A model generated the notes under the pieces. The model was given only the letters and a program-made list of their open reading frames with translations. It was not told the origin of the DNA and did not search any database. Source: Panicum virgatum (Eukaryota > Streptophyta > Magnoliopsida > Poales > Poaceae). From it: a DNA stretch of 64,000 nt. Made by a program: the position numbers and the translations under genes. Positions 8,751 to 20,236 of the stretch are shown in pieces (the first letter of the stretch is position 1; the number at the start of each line of letters is the position of its first letter). The stretch is taken from contig NC_053149.1 of the NCBI RefSeq assembly GCF_016808335.1, forward strand, positions 34,828,078 through 34,892,077, written 5' to 3'.

Positions 8751-11575
8751 TCAGGAGGTCGATGGAAGTCCTCTATGGATGTGACCGTCGTGGTAGAACT
8801 CGCCTCTAGGATCCAAGATCTCGTTCAAAATGAATCTGGCGAGCTGCTCGCACACGGCGTTGATCCGATCAGTAGAGTAACATTCATCCCCCATTTGAGA
8901 TATCTATCATTTAGGAAAAAAGGATTAACATCATGTGCGTTAGTACAATTATGAAAATATACTAGTGAACGGTTTGGACGTACTCTCGTGTCTTCATCAG
9001 TAGCCTTCCTGCATGGAGTCATGATGTGCAAGTAGTCGCATACGTAGTACCCGCACCAATCAGTTCCTTATTGTTGTCTCGCACACTTAAGGAGAAACAA
9101 ATAAATTACTCAATTTAGAATAATTTGGGATTATATACTTAACTAGACAAATCTTTATGAATCAACATACCAGATAATCCATGTTAACGTTCAGTTCGGG
9201 CCTCCATTGACCACGTCCTTTGTTATTTTTCACAAATTTTTTCCAAACCCTGCGCTCAATGTTAAGTTTGATATTCAGGAATTGTTATTAACAGAAAAAA
9301 GATTTGATTGTGCAAACTGAACTTACCTATTCAAGGGGTCTAGGATATGTTGGATTGCGGACTTTGAATTTCTCATTGAGTCAAAGACTATAAGATTGCC
9401 GGTCTCTACGGAAAGTATAAGTAAAATCCAATGATAACTGCAGATATAGATAGGATATATACATACATGCATTAGACGACTTAGTATTTATTTAGTAATA
9501 TAACAGAGGATTGAGTCGACCAAGGCTTACCCAAAGTTGTATGGTATGAATATATAGGATTTGTAATTTTGCCTAGTCAACGAATCGTACATGTCTTGGC
9601 ACGTTTTCTTATAATTTTCGTTGAGCACTTTCTGGTTGACTAGCAAAGGAGACATGAAGCCGATCTGATGGTGCCATCCATGTTTTCGGCTTCTTTGGGT
9701 CTCCTGTCTAAACGATACAATAGAAATTTTATAATGCACACATATAATTATGTTCTTGTTAACAAAAAGTATTAATGTAGAGGTAAGTGATATACAAAAC
9801 CCAAATGGTGATGATAGAGGCGTCGAGGGCTTGTCGATGGTAAATGTGATATAAATTTTCGAAGTACACCCAGAAGTCGTCCTCCCCGCGGAAGAAATCA
9901 TGGTCACGATACTTGACTCCAAACATTTTCCCTTCATCATTCGACATTCGCAAGTACCATCTATGCAAATTGAACATCTGCATGCCTAGACTTTTCTCCT
10001 CTTCCTCAGTGACAAAAGGTTTTCCATGTTGGAATGGAGTAAGAACTGGAGCGACAGGGATTTCCGCCTCCACTTGCCCCGTTGCCTCCTCTAGCGTTAA
10101 TCCAGTTTCAGAAAGAAATATCGCGGCCTGTAGTTCCGCCTGGAGTTGTACGTCCGTCGGGTGTAGGAGTGGCAACCCTGGCACCTGGAGGGGCTCAAGT
10201 TCTTTTTGTTGTGTGCCAAGCTGAGGAATGGTCTTGCCACATTTTTTCTTCAGATTTCTCACCTTGTGTGCCTTTGTCAGAGTACGATCATAGTCCGAGG
10301 GTAAGCTTTTCGGTTTTGGTGGGTTGTCTAGGTTTGCGAGATGCTTTTTCCCTAGTTCTAGAGGTACCTTTTCCCTCGGCGGGGGGACTTTAGGCTTCAA
10401 TTGTTCTTTTATATATCGAGCAGTCTCTTCTTCCAACTCCTCAGCGGTTTTCTCGTAGGTTAATTTTCTTATGACCGTTTTCTGCTTCTTCTTTGAGGGT
10501 CCAGCCGCTGGGAGGGATGCCATTTTTTCTTTCGTTTTTCTGGTGTAGGAGGAGTTGGAGTACTCGTGGCTCTTTGCGCCGGCGGAGACGGTGGTGAAGG
10601 AGGTGGTTGTGGGGACGGAGGTTAGGGAGGCCGCGGAGACGGGCGATCGGTCTACACGGGCTCAATCTAGGGTTGCTGTTCCGCTTGTACGTCGGGCGCC
10701 GCCGTGGATGCACAGCTACTGCGTCGCTGAGAGGCCGGGCTTATCACAACATCCGGGTGTGACCCAGCAGTGCCCCTTTGGCTCAGAGCTAGCTACACTG
10801 CCTCATTGACCCTGGCATCCATTTGAGATTCCAAGGACGCAACCTTCCTGTTCATCTCTTCTTGTATGGCACGAAATTTATCTTCCTGTTCGGCTTTTCT
10901 CTTTCGGTGAGTCTTGTAAGAGGAATCTCCGGCCCAAGCAACATTCCATGGGACCACGCCAATGCCGCGGGCTCGTCCATGGTGTTTCGAATTCTTTAAT
11001 GCCCTTATCAGCTCATCATTCTCCCTTTGAGGCTAGAATGTTCCTTGTTGGGTCTCATCTATTGCAGCGACTAGATCACGGGACACTTCTTGCATATGCT
11101 CGGGCATGACCAAACTTCCATCCAACTGGTTTAGTGTCACGTCATTAGCAAATAACCACCCCTTGGATCTATCCGGCCAATCCCAAGTCGTCGGCCTGAT
11201 GCCTCTATCCATAAGGTCCTGCTCCATCTTCTGCCATTTTTTAACTGACTTTTTGTACCCGGCAGCCCCAAGGTGGTGACTGTACTTCTTATTTGCAGCA
11301 TTCACCTTGGCCTGTTCGAATTTTTCTTGGGCTTTCTCTGGTAGTTTGTATTGTTTGAACTCCTCCTAGTATGGTTTAACCTGAGGAAGATTGTCCCAGT
11401 TCGGCTCCTTATCCTTCTTGATGTAATTGATGTACAACTTCTTCTTGAAAGTTGCAAAGGCAAGGGCCATCTTTTTCAAGGCACATTTCTTCACAAGTTC
11501 TTGATCAACTCCTTCAGGAAGAGTGAACATATCCTTGAGTTCTGCCCATAGCATTTCCTTCTGATGTGCAGGCAC
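8751..11575 (-). pseudogene. CACTA ORF2: Transposase_24-like region plus Ulp1/C48 protease-like domain, decayed
   Basis: Read on the minus strand, the first part (11575-11033) matches the plant Ptta/En/Spm Transposase_24 region: ALKKMALAFATFKKKLY, then a YSHHLGAAGYK block and a NWPDRS-like WDWPDRSKGW. The long middle exon (10523 to about 9800) has a Lys/Glu/Pro-rich linker and ends in the FFRGEDDFWVYFENLY block that precedes the protease in these proteins. Exons at 9531-9704, about 9331-9441, about 9177-9251 and about 8980-9085 build the Ulp1-like cysteine protease, with the His in YHWILL, an Asp in VFDS and the Cys in GTDWCGYYVC. Introns show GT-AG borders. The tail ends at a TGA (8751-8753). 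Nonsense codons lie near 11364 (Trp position), near 11031 and just before GTDWC. In this superfamily ORF2 accompanies the transposase; the role of the protease is not settled. Confidence 0.82.
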
Positions 11576-12159
11576 GGCGTGTTGCTGTTGTTCGGGTTTG
11601 CTCGTTTTCCATAATCTTGTCGTGATCGGAATTCTTGCCCGAACAATAACCCCACATTAGTTGACAAATTTTATGCTAGCAGCCTCTGGAGCACTTGGAC
11701 AACCCTCTGCGTCCACTTCTGTGATGACCTGTCTTTCCTCCATTTTCTTGGTTGGCCGGCGTCTCCCTTTTGACTGGCTCAACAAAGTCGATGCGGAGGT
11801 CGACTAAATTACAGAAAAGATATGTTAATCGCAAAACTAATCTACCGAAGTCACCATGCATATAGTTTTAAGATTCGCACTGGAACATTCTGCTGTTGAT
11901 TGGGCAGCGGCGCAAAGTCATCATCTTCTTCATCAGCATCTCCAGACATATTCAGGAACGAATCAGCTGTCCGAGCATCTTTTCAGCGATTGGCTGGGTG
12001 GTGTTGGCCCTCGTATCTTTGTTTATTGCGTCCAACATGTATTGCTTGGCGACCCCGTCATCCCCGAAGGGGTCCATCCTTAACTGAAACCATAAAAATG
12101 TATTAGAGTATGTGTCTATCCTTAAATGAAGTAGGAGAATTTAATTCTTTGAACGAATA

Positions 12160-12680
12160 TGCGTGTTTGAGAGAGAGTGTGTGTATGTTAGAGGGACAGA
12201 GAAAGAGAGAGAGAGAGAGTTAGTGAGTGTGTGTGTGGGTGTGTGTGTCTGTGTGTTTGTGTGTTAGTGGAATAGAGAAAGAGAGAGAGAGAGTTAGTGT
12301 GTGTGTGTGAGTCAGTGTGTGAGTGTGTGTGAGTGAGTGTGTGTGTGTGTCAAGGGTCGAGGGTCAATACCTTATATAAATGTGTTAGAGTGTGTTAGGG
12401 TGTGTTTGTGTGTGTGTTAGAGTGTGTGTGTGTGTGTGTGTGTTAGTGTGTGTGTGTCGAGGGTCGATACTTTATACAATTGTGTTAGAGTGTGAGTGTG
12501 TGTGTTAGAGTGTATTAGACAGTGTGTGTGTGTCGTGGAACGGAGTCGAGGAACCGGATCGAGGAACAGGGTTGAGGGTTGAGGGTCGAGGTCTATGGTT
12601 GAGGGTCGAGGTCGAGAGTCGAGGGATGGGGTTGAGAGTCGGGGTCGAGGGTTGAGGTCGAGAGTCGAGGGACGGCGAAT
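12160..12680. repeat. GT/GA microsatellite and GTCGAGGG minisatellite
   Basis: Long runs of GTGTGT are mixed with GAGAGA and TTAGAGTG, passing into short repeats of GGTTGAGGGTCGAG type. Slippage-prone and low complexity; no coding sense. Confidence 0.9.
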
Positions 12681-13342
12681 GCGTGAGTGAGTTAGAGAGC
12701 GAATATGAACGGGCTCAAGCTCGAGAATTAACTTAAATCAATCTAAATTACAAATGCAATACATGTAATCAAGAATTGTACATAAAATTATTACTCGTCG
12801 TAGTTACTCGTCATTACTCATTGTCGTCGTCATTACTCGTCGTCATTACTCGTCGTCGTCATTACATTATACAGTGAAATACATGTCGTCGTCGTCTAGC
12901 CATTAAATACATGATTAAATAAAATCTTTGAATGACACAATTATACACTACATAAGACATAATAATAGAAATTCTCTCTAAATTCACTTCTTTTTCTTCT
13001 ATATATGAAATAACTAAATTCTAGATAATATCAAATAATGGCAAAAAAAATAATGACTACATTCTATCTAACTAAATTCTCTCTGTTTCCTTCTCTAACT
13101 AAATTCTCTAACTAAATTGTCTAACTAATGAATATAAATAAATTAACATGCGATACAAGTACATCTAAATTACACTGTAAAGAAAAAACTAATTAAAAAA
13201 TACTATATACATATATAATACAAACTAATTATACAGAAATTATTTAAATTCTATCTAATTATACTTTATATAGTATATACATATACATAACAAACTAATT
13301 ATACTAATTATACATGAAACTAATATAGATAAATTATATACC

Positions 13343-13515
13343 ATCTAGTTATCACTAAACAATTAAATTTTAAACTAAATAAAACTATACTATCTAGTTA
13401 TCACTAAAACAATTAAATTTTAAACTAAATAAAACTATACTATCTAGTAATCACTAAAACAAATAAATTTTAAACTAAATAAAACTAAACAATCTACTTA
13501 ACAATAAAACTAATT
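13343..13515. repeat. 50-bp AT-rich tandem repeat, about 3.5 copies
   Basis: Units begin ATCTAGTTATCACT at 13343, 13392, 13442 and (diverged) 13492, a period of 49-50 bp. Confidence 0.85.
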
Positions 13516-13623
13516 GTTTTACCTAAATTATACTCAATTCTATACATTCTTTTTTATTATACTAAATTATTCATTACATAATTAAATAGTAGAAATAGAA
13601 ATAAAAAATAGGAAAATTACACA

Positions 13624-14150
13624 TTACATATAATAATTAATAAAAAAATGAAAATGCAAGAGGCGGCGGCGGCGCCATTGTTGCTTACGTCGATGGGGAG
13701 GTCGGCGGCGCCACTGGTGGAGGGGGAGCAGCTCGGCGCGGCGCGTAGAAGGGCGCCGGCGTCGCAGTGGGGTGGTCGGCGTGCTGCAGGGTGAAGGGGC
13801 GGCGCGGTGGAGGAGGCGAGTCGGCGCGCAGCGTCGAGGAGGGCCGGCGACGGCGATCGAGGATGGCTCGACCACCGGAGAGGTCGAGGAGGTCGACGAC
13901 GACGACGAGGTTGGCGCGTGGAGGTCGCCAGAGTCGACGTCCACGACGAGCAGGTTGGCGCGGGCTAGTGCGCGCGGAGGAGGGCCACCGGCGCGGGCGG
14001 ACGCCGCCGGTGGAACGCAGAGAAGAAGTGGCGGCGGCGGCGCACGACGATGCGGCGGTAGCGGCACGACGATGCGAGGGCGCGCGGCGGCGGTCGACTG
14101 GAGGAGGTGATGAGCAGTGGAGAATTGGGAGGAAGAAGCAGAGGAGACAG
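13624..14150 (-). other. GC-rich transcribed-leader candidate of CACTA ORF2
   Basis: This block is very GC-rich between AT-rich neighbours and follows, on the minus strand, a TATAAAT at 14151-14157. It is open in several frames, but the translations are Arg/Pro/Ser-rich low-complexity sequence. I read it as a 5' leader or first exon of the downstream gene rather than a protein of its own. Confidence 0.4.
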
Positions 14151-14157
14151 ATTTATA
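14151..14157 (-). promoter_or_regulatory. internal TATA box (CACTA ORF2 side)
   Basis: TATAAAT on the minus strand lies at the inner edge of the internal subterminal block. It is placed like the TATAAATA at 18948-18955 at the inner edge of the right-end subterminal block; both are preceded by a CCTTTG-containing stretch. Confidence 0.5.
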
Positions 14158-14159
14158 CC

Positions 14160-14530
14160 CCAGGCCAAAGGTACCGGGTAAAAACACAACCTGTACCTAT
14201 GTAATCCTTAGGTACCGTTTGTTGACCCACCTGATACTCTTGGCAAGCCTAAGGTACCGGTTCTTGACACACCCGGTGCCTTAGGCCCCAATGGGCAGTA
14301 AATGAAAATGACCTATGGTATTGGGTGGACTTCTGGAATCGGTACCTTAGGCCTTTTGAAGTTAACTTTTCTGTCTACTTTGACCGGATTTGAATGGAAT
14401 TCTTCAGTATCTCAATGGTAACGCGATGTAATTTGGGCTCCGCGGCCACAGTTCGACTCCCGTGCGATGCCCTACTTTTTTTACCCAAATAGGCCGCTAA
14501 GGTACCGGTTGGATTTTCTAACCGGTACCA
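14160..14530. repeat. internal copy of CACTA subterminal block
   Basis: Several GGTACCGG / ACCGGTACC motifs, normally confined to the element ends, occur here in the middle of the 11-kb element. They flank a tRNA-like module (about 14405-14465), as in the 500-bp derivative at 3536-4035. No CACTA/TAGTG termini are left. Confidence 0.7.
14405..14465 (+). other. tRNA-like module
   Basis: An A-box-like TATCTCAATGGTAACG is followed by a B-box-like CAGTTCGACTCCC. It is not foldable as a full tRNA and probably shares ancestry with the modules at 1425 and 3650. Confidence 0.4.
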
Positions 14531-14580
14531 ATGGTTCTCTTTTCTTTTCGTCTTTCTTTTTCTCTTATAATTGCCTAACA

Positions 14581-14880
14581 AATCATTTAGGTGCATAACT
14601 AATTATTTTAATTGCATAATAAATCAAATAATTGCATAATAAATCATTTAAATGCACAATAATTTTAATTACTACATAATAAATCATTTAGGTGCATAAC
14701 TAATTATTTTAATTGCATAATAAATCAAATAATTGCATAATAAATCATTTAAATGCACAATAATTCTAATTACTACATGATAAATCATTTAGGTGCATAA
14801 TAAATCAAATAATTACATAATAAATTATTTAATTGCCCAATAAATCAATTCATTGCATAAGAAATCTGATAATGTTCACA
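14581..14880. repeat. 101-bp AT-rich tandem repeat, nearly three copies
   Basis: The unit beginning AATCATTTAGGTGCATA starts at 14581, 14682 and 14783, exactly 101 bp apart; the third copy is partial and more diverged. It lies just past the 3' end of the TNP2 gene. Confidence 0.9.
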
Positions 14881-14899
14881 GAAATATTACAAGACATAA

Positions 14900-17800
14900 T
14901 CATTCAACTAAGGGAATATTAATGATGGTTCGTTTTACAATCGTCCCTTCATTATGATCATGGCGTGTGTACGGAGCCTCCTCTTCAGCTAAAAGAATAC
15001 TTGTGTCAACCTCCACTGCGAACGGAGTCATATCTTCAACCTTATTGTATTCTTCTTCATCTGTGACATCGTCGACTCCCACAATTTTCTTTTTTCCTAC
15101 CAGAACAATATGACGCTTTGCCTCATCTCCGGCACCTACAAAACTTGATTTATTCCTGGACTTTTCCTTTCTCGGTTTGCTAGACATGTCCTGCACATAG
15201 AAAACTTGAGTGACATCTTTAGCTAGGACGAATGGTTCGTCTCGATAGCCAAGCTCTTTGAGGTCTACCGTTGTCATTCCATACTTGTCGATATCGACAC
15301 ATTTTCCTGTGAGTTTAACCCATTGACAATGAAATAGAGGTATCTTCAATGGCCCATAGTCGAGTTCCCAGATCTCTTCAATGTAACCAAAATATGAGTT
15401 CGTTTGGCCACTAGAGTCGGTGGCATCTATACGGACACCACTATTTTGATTGGTGCTCTTGTTATCTTGGGCTCTTGTATAAAATGTGTAACTATTAATT
15501 TCATATCCTTGGTACATCATGATTGAATTTGCCGGACCCCTGGCCAGCCAAGCTAGCTGCTCATGAATTTGATCATTGGCCATGACTTCCTTCTGCAACC
15601 AGGTGGCGAATGTATCGTTATGATGTTTTGTAATCCATGTCTCAGACTTCAAAGGGTATATGCTTCGCACAATTTGTATATGCTCCTCCATGTATGGAGC
15701 CACCAAGGCTGATTATTGCAGAACTGTGAGATGTGCTTTGCTCAACGTGGCATGATCTGTGGCATTTACTGATTTTCTTCCAAGTGTGCCCTTTCCAATC
15801 AGCCGCCCCTCATGACGTGATACTGGAGTCCTAATTGGGCAGAGTTCTTCCACATAGTCAACACAAAACTCAATGACCTCCTCTGTGACGTAACCCTTCG
15901 CAATGCTTCCTTCTGGACGAGCCCGATTACGAATGTATTTCTTTAGGACTGCAAAGTATCGTTCAAAAGGGAACATATTATGAAGGAAAACAGGACCGAG
16001 AATACCAATCTCTTTGACCAGGTGAACTAGAAGATGCGTCATAATATTGAAGAATGATGGAGGAAATATCATTTCAAGACTGACTAAACTTTGGACAACA
16101 TCCTCTTGTAGCCTGCTTAAACTCGATGGATCGATTGCCTTCTGAGAAATTATGTTGAGAAAGGCGCATAGCTTTATAATTGTTGCTCGAACATTAGCTG
16201 GTAGAATACCTCTAAGTGCAACTGGAATCAATTGCGTCATCAACACGTGACAGTCATGGGACTTTACGTGTGCGAATTTCTTCTCTTTCAAGTTCAGTAG
16301 CCTCTTTATATTCGAAGAGTAGCCTAATGGGTCCTTGATACTGTTCAAACAGTCGAACATACTTTGCTTCTCTTCCTTACTAAGGGTGTCGCACGCAGCA
16401 CCAAGATAATGACGTCATTTATCCATTTTTTCTGGATGTAGGGCAGCCCGTTGTTTCATATGTTGAAGATCTTGCCGCGCTTCCAATATATCCTTTGGCT
16501 TACCGTAGACACCAAGGAAGCCTAGAAGGTTCACACAAAGATTTTTTGTTAGGTGCATCACATCAATTGCATGGCGGACGTCTAAGACTTCCCAATAAGT
16601 TAACTCCCTAAAAATACTCTTTTTCTTCCACATAGGTGCACGTCCGTCATCACTCTGCACTGATCTGCTGCCGGGTCCTTTTCCAAATACTACTTTTATA
16701 TCTTTGACCATTTCAAACACCATTTTCCCACAAACGGTGCCTAGGCTTGGTACGATGATCTGCCTTTCCATCGTAGTGAGCATGCCTCCTCCTTAATGGG
16801 TGCTTGATCGGACGAAATCGATGATGACCCATATACACGATCTTCCTACAGTGCTTGAGGTATGTGCTGTCGGTTTCTTCTAAACAATGGGTGCATACCC
16901 TATAACCCTTATTGGATTGTCCGGAGAGGTTACTTAGTGCTGGCAATCGTTGGTGGTTACGAAAAGCAATGCATGAAGGTTAAAATGATCCTCTGCGTGC
17001 GCATCCCACATACGAACACCCTCCTCTTTCCACAACAATAGAAGATCCTAAATCAGTGGTTTCAGATACACATCTATATCGTTACCGGGTTGCTTCGGGC
17101 CGGGGATAAGCACCGGCATCATAATGAATTTCCGCTTCATACACAACCAGAGAGGAAGGTTGTATATACTGAGTGTCACAGGCCAGGTACTATGGCCACT
17201 GCTCTGCTCACCGAAAGGATTCATGCCATCCGTACTTAAGCCGAACCTTATATTCCTCGCATCATTTGCAAATGTTGGGAATGTTCTGTCCACTTTTCTC
17301 CACTGCGACCCATCAGCGGGGTGTCTCAATATATTGTCTTACTTACGTTCTTCTTTGTGCCATCGCATCAATTTAGCATTCGTTTTTTTCACGAACAAAC
17401 GTTTCAGATGTGGTATTAGAGGGAAATACCACACCACCTTGGCAGGCACCCTCTTCTTGACACGCATCCCCTCAACATCGCCTGGATAATCTCGAGGGAT
17501 CTTATACCGGCATGCATTGCATACAGGGCATGAATCCAAATTTTCATACTCACCTCGATATAGGATGCAGTCATTAGGACAAGCATGTATCTTCTGTGCC
17601 TCTAATCCTAAAGGACAAACAACTTTTTTGCCTCGTATGTTGTCGCCGGCAAGGTGTTACCCTCAGGGAGTAAGTTTTTTATAAGTTTCAGCAACTCCTC
17701 GAATCCCTTGTCAGACAAACCATTTGATGCCTTCCATTGCAACAATTCCAATGTCGTACCCAACTTCTTTTGGTCTTATTTGTAATCAGGGTACAACAAT

Positions 17801-18255
17801 GTTATGTAGTCCTCCAACATACGCTTCAGATCTCTCGATTCCTTTTCTGTTTTGCAACCTTCCTCAGTTTCGCGCAGCATCTGACCAAGATCATCTTCTA
17901 TAACGTATCCTTCAGTATCTTCTTCAGGCTCACCCATTGCAGTGTCATTGAAAAAGGCATTATAATTGGCTGCAAAGTCAGGAATCCTGTCCTCTTCTTC
18001 TACTTTATTATCCAGCATAATTCCTCTTTCGCCATGCTTGGTCCAAACATAGTAGTTCGGCATGAAACCACTATTGAACAAGTGACTGTGGATGGTTCTT
18101 GATGATGAGTAATCCTTCTCATTTTTATAGAATTTGCATGGACAACGAACGAAACCGCCATACTTGTGTTTCTCGGCCGCTTCTATGAATTCATGCACGC
18201 CATCAATGAACTCCTTTGAACGCCGGTCGGCCATGTACATCCATTGCCGACTCAT
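14900..18255 (-). pseudogene. CACTA TNP2-type transposase, decayed
   Basis: The minus-strand order is that of plant TNP2 proteins. A Transpos_assoc domain starts at ATG 18253-18255 (MSRQWMYM, then CPCKFY). Next come KIHACPNDC and CPVCNACRYK zinc-type motifs (about 17620-17480). The core Transposase_21 region follows (FGLSTDGMNPFG, LIPGPKQPGND, THCLEETDSTYLKHCRK), then a DUF4218-like region (about 16360-15713, RNRARPEGSIAKGY) and a DUF4216-like C-terminus (15706-14900, GMTTVDLKELGYRDEPFVLA). In a live element it would cut and rejoin the ends. Breaks: a frameshift near 17620, a stop near 17340, a frameshift near 16790, a TGA near 16410 and a CAA-to-TAA stop near 15711. Upstream of 18255 the sequence looks like intron and leader up to the TATA box at 18948. 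Confidence 0.88.
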
Positions 18256-18947
18256 CTGGGTCCACAATACATTTATATACATCATTGTAGTGTACAAATA
18301 GTTCATTCATACTACCAATTTATAACTAATATTGAATACGCTATTAATAAAACTGAACTACAAAATTATAACGATGCATATGGCCTTCTGACTGCATGAC
18401 TATGTAAAAACTTTGTTTCTCTATATGGAACTTTATATTTTTGTACAAGAAACGACGCATGTGGCCTACTGGCCTAGCTGAGCTGCGGGTCTCGAATTAG
18501 CACAGCATGCATCTCGAATGTGGAATCTTGTAAAGTTTTGGAATTTTAAAGGGAACTAAATAAAGCACCCTTGCATATGTAATTGATAATATTTCCATAC
18601 AAAATTTGAATTCAAATATATAATTGATAATGCATATAACTATAATAAATAGATACAATTCACTTATCAAATAAATTGATAAAACATATAAATACAATAA
18701 TTTGATAGTATTCACATATCAAATAAATTGATAACACATATAACTACAATAAAATGCTACAACTAAAAATAATTATCACATGTATAAACTAAATTAAGTG
18801 ATAACTGCTTCTAAAAATCAATTGCTAAGTTATGGAGAAAAATAACTAACCTTTTTTGGAAAAAAAACAAAAATTCGCCTCCCCTCCCCTCACTCAGCTG
18901 CCCTGAACAGTGAGTTCACGGCAGCTTGGAGGGGGGAGGGGTTGGGA

Positions 18948-18955
18948 TATTTATA
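18948..18955 (-). promoter_or_regulatory. TATA box for TNP2 transcript
   Basis: TATAAATA on the minus strand lies just inside the right-end subterminal repeats, about 690 bp before the TNP2 start codon. Confidence 0.6.
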
Positions 18956-19482
18956 GGCGTGGCTCAAAGGCACCGGCTGGTGCTCAACAACCGGTGCCAA
19001 ACAATAGGCATAGGCACCGGTTGAAGTTACCAACCGGTGCCTTTGTTGTGGGCACGTGGCGGCACCGGGTCATGGCAAAACCCGGTGCCATTGTCCGCCC
19101 TTTAGGCACCGGTTGGTACCACCAGATACCGGTTGGTGGCACTAACCGGTGCCTATAATGGGGTTTTGGTACCGGGTAATGCTTTAACCCGGTACCAAAC
19201 CCCTTACCTTTGATCGCCGCTGGCCAAAAGTACCAGCTGCTTTTGCAACCGGTACCTTTGGCCCATTTTCTAGTAGTATAAGCATCTTTGAAGAAGCAAC
19301 AAATTCAGGATTGGTGTTTCAACTTCCAGGCGACTCATTCATGGGATGAAACCGACATGTTACAAGAATCCTACCCCACAAAAATCAATGAGAGGGAATG
19401 GCAAACTCACCGGAATTGGCGCTTCCTGCCTCTGGGGACGACCGTGGCTGCTCGGGCGACGACGGTCGACGCAGGACGGGCA

Positions 19483-19840
19483 GGGAGGGGTCAGGCAGTA
19501 TCGAATCGGCGGCAACAGGCCAGAGGAGGGGCCAGTCCAGTCGGGCGGTGACGAGTACCGCAGATCAAATCGCCTGTTGGGCGTCGGCGACTGGAGTCGA
19601 GGATCAAATCGGCGGCGACGGGCGAGGGGAGCGACGACGGTGAGGCAGGATGGGTGAGTAGGGGTGAGGCAGGATCGAATCGTCGGCGACGGGCTAGGGG
19701 AGGGGGCCACAACAGTTGGGCGGTGACGGGTGCCGCAGATCAAATCGCCTGTTGGGCGTCGGCGACTGGCGCCGAGGATCGTATCGGCGGCGACGAGCGA
19801 GGGGAGGTCGCTGCCAGAGTCGATGACGAAGAGCACGCGT
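19483..19840. repeat. 175-bp GC-rich tandem duplication
   Basis: The stretch around CAGATCAAATCGCCTGTTGG occurs at 19561 and 19736, 175 bp apart, and the flanking sequence aligns over almost the whole unit with scattered differences. Open frames across it are Arg/Gly/Ser-rich low complexity and I do not call a gene. Confidence 0.8.
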
Positions 19841-20073
19841 GTGGACGGGTCGCCGACGTTGATGACCGCGAAGGCGATCGTCGGCGGCGGTGGCGCTGCA
19901 CGCCACAGATCGAACCGATCAGTCAGGAAACCCTAAGAATGAACATCCTTTTCTTTTTTGTTTAAACAAATATTCATCTCACTACATTAAAATTAGGAAT
20001 TTATCATTTTACTCTTGATTAAAAAAAACTACAAAAAAGCAATTGCCATGAAATTCCTAACCCTTTAAACTTT

Positions 20074-20236
20074 GGAGGTATTGGGAAGCGTTGGGAGGCG
20101 TTACGGTACTATGGGCCCACCGACCATAGACACAACTAATACCTCCCAACGCCTCCTCATTGACGCCTCCCAACGCCTAACCTTAATTGGGCCCATAAAT
20201 CATAGACACATGAAATACTTCCCAATGCCTCTCCAA
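20074..20236. repeat. short inverted-repeat cluster
   Basis: GGAGGTATTGGGAAG at the left is inverted as CTTCCCAATGCCTCTCC at the right. Between them CCTCCCAACGCC and TATGGGCCCA / CATAGACACA motifs recur in both orientations. It may be a foldback element or MITE remnant; no target duplication was identified. Confidence 0.45.

Larger units (their letters stand above)
11576..13623. other. CACTA internal noncoding stretch with simple repeats
   Basis: Between the Transposase_24 part and the GC-rich leader I see no coding exon that I can support. The stretch holds GT/GA-rich simple sequence (about 12160-12540), a GTCGAGGGTTGAGG-type minisatellite (about 12540-12680), a CGTCATTACT microsatellite (about 12790-12890) and AT-rich tandem repeats (13343-13515). 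Confidence 0.5.
8230..19278 (-). mobile_element. 11-kb CACTA (En/Spm) element, composite structure
   Basis: The left end is CACTACTAGAAAA. The right end is TTTTCTAGTAGTA, where the last base should be G, so one terminal base has decayed. Both flanks carry TAA (8227-8229 and 19279-19281), the 3-bp target duplication of this class. GGTACCGGTTGG-type subterminal repeats fill 8268-8465 and about 18970-19278, and also an internal block at about 14160-14530. Both genes are on the minus strand: TNP2 transposase (18255 to 14900), then the Transposase_24/Ulp1 gene (11575 to 8751). Each lies downstream of its own subterminal block with a TATA box. Both are broken by stop codons, so the copy cannot move on its own. 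See the finding on its dimer-like structure. Confidence 0.93.

Noticed and set aside
13624..14187. 187-residue minus-strand frame
   Set aside because: Low complexity, lies in a GC-rich leader and runs across the internal TATA box; no domain.
14160..14530. A separate small CACTA element nested in the 11-kb element
   Set aside because: No CACTA/TAGTG ends and no duplicated triplet frame the block; fusion or internal duplication fits better.
19288..19965. Series of 70-160-residue frames on both strands
   Set aside because: They arise from a GC-rich 175-bp tandem duplication and change with each frame; no protein signal.
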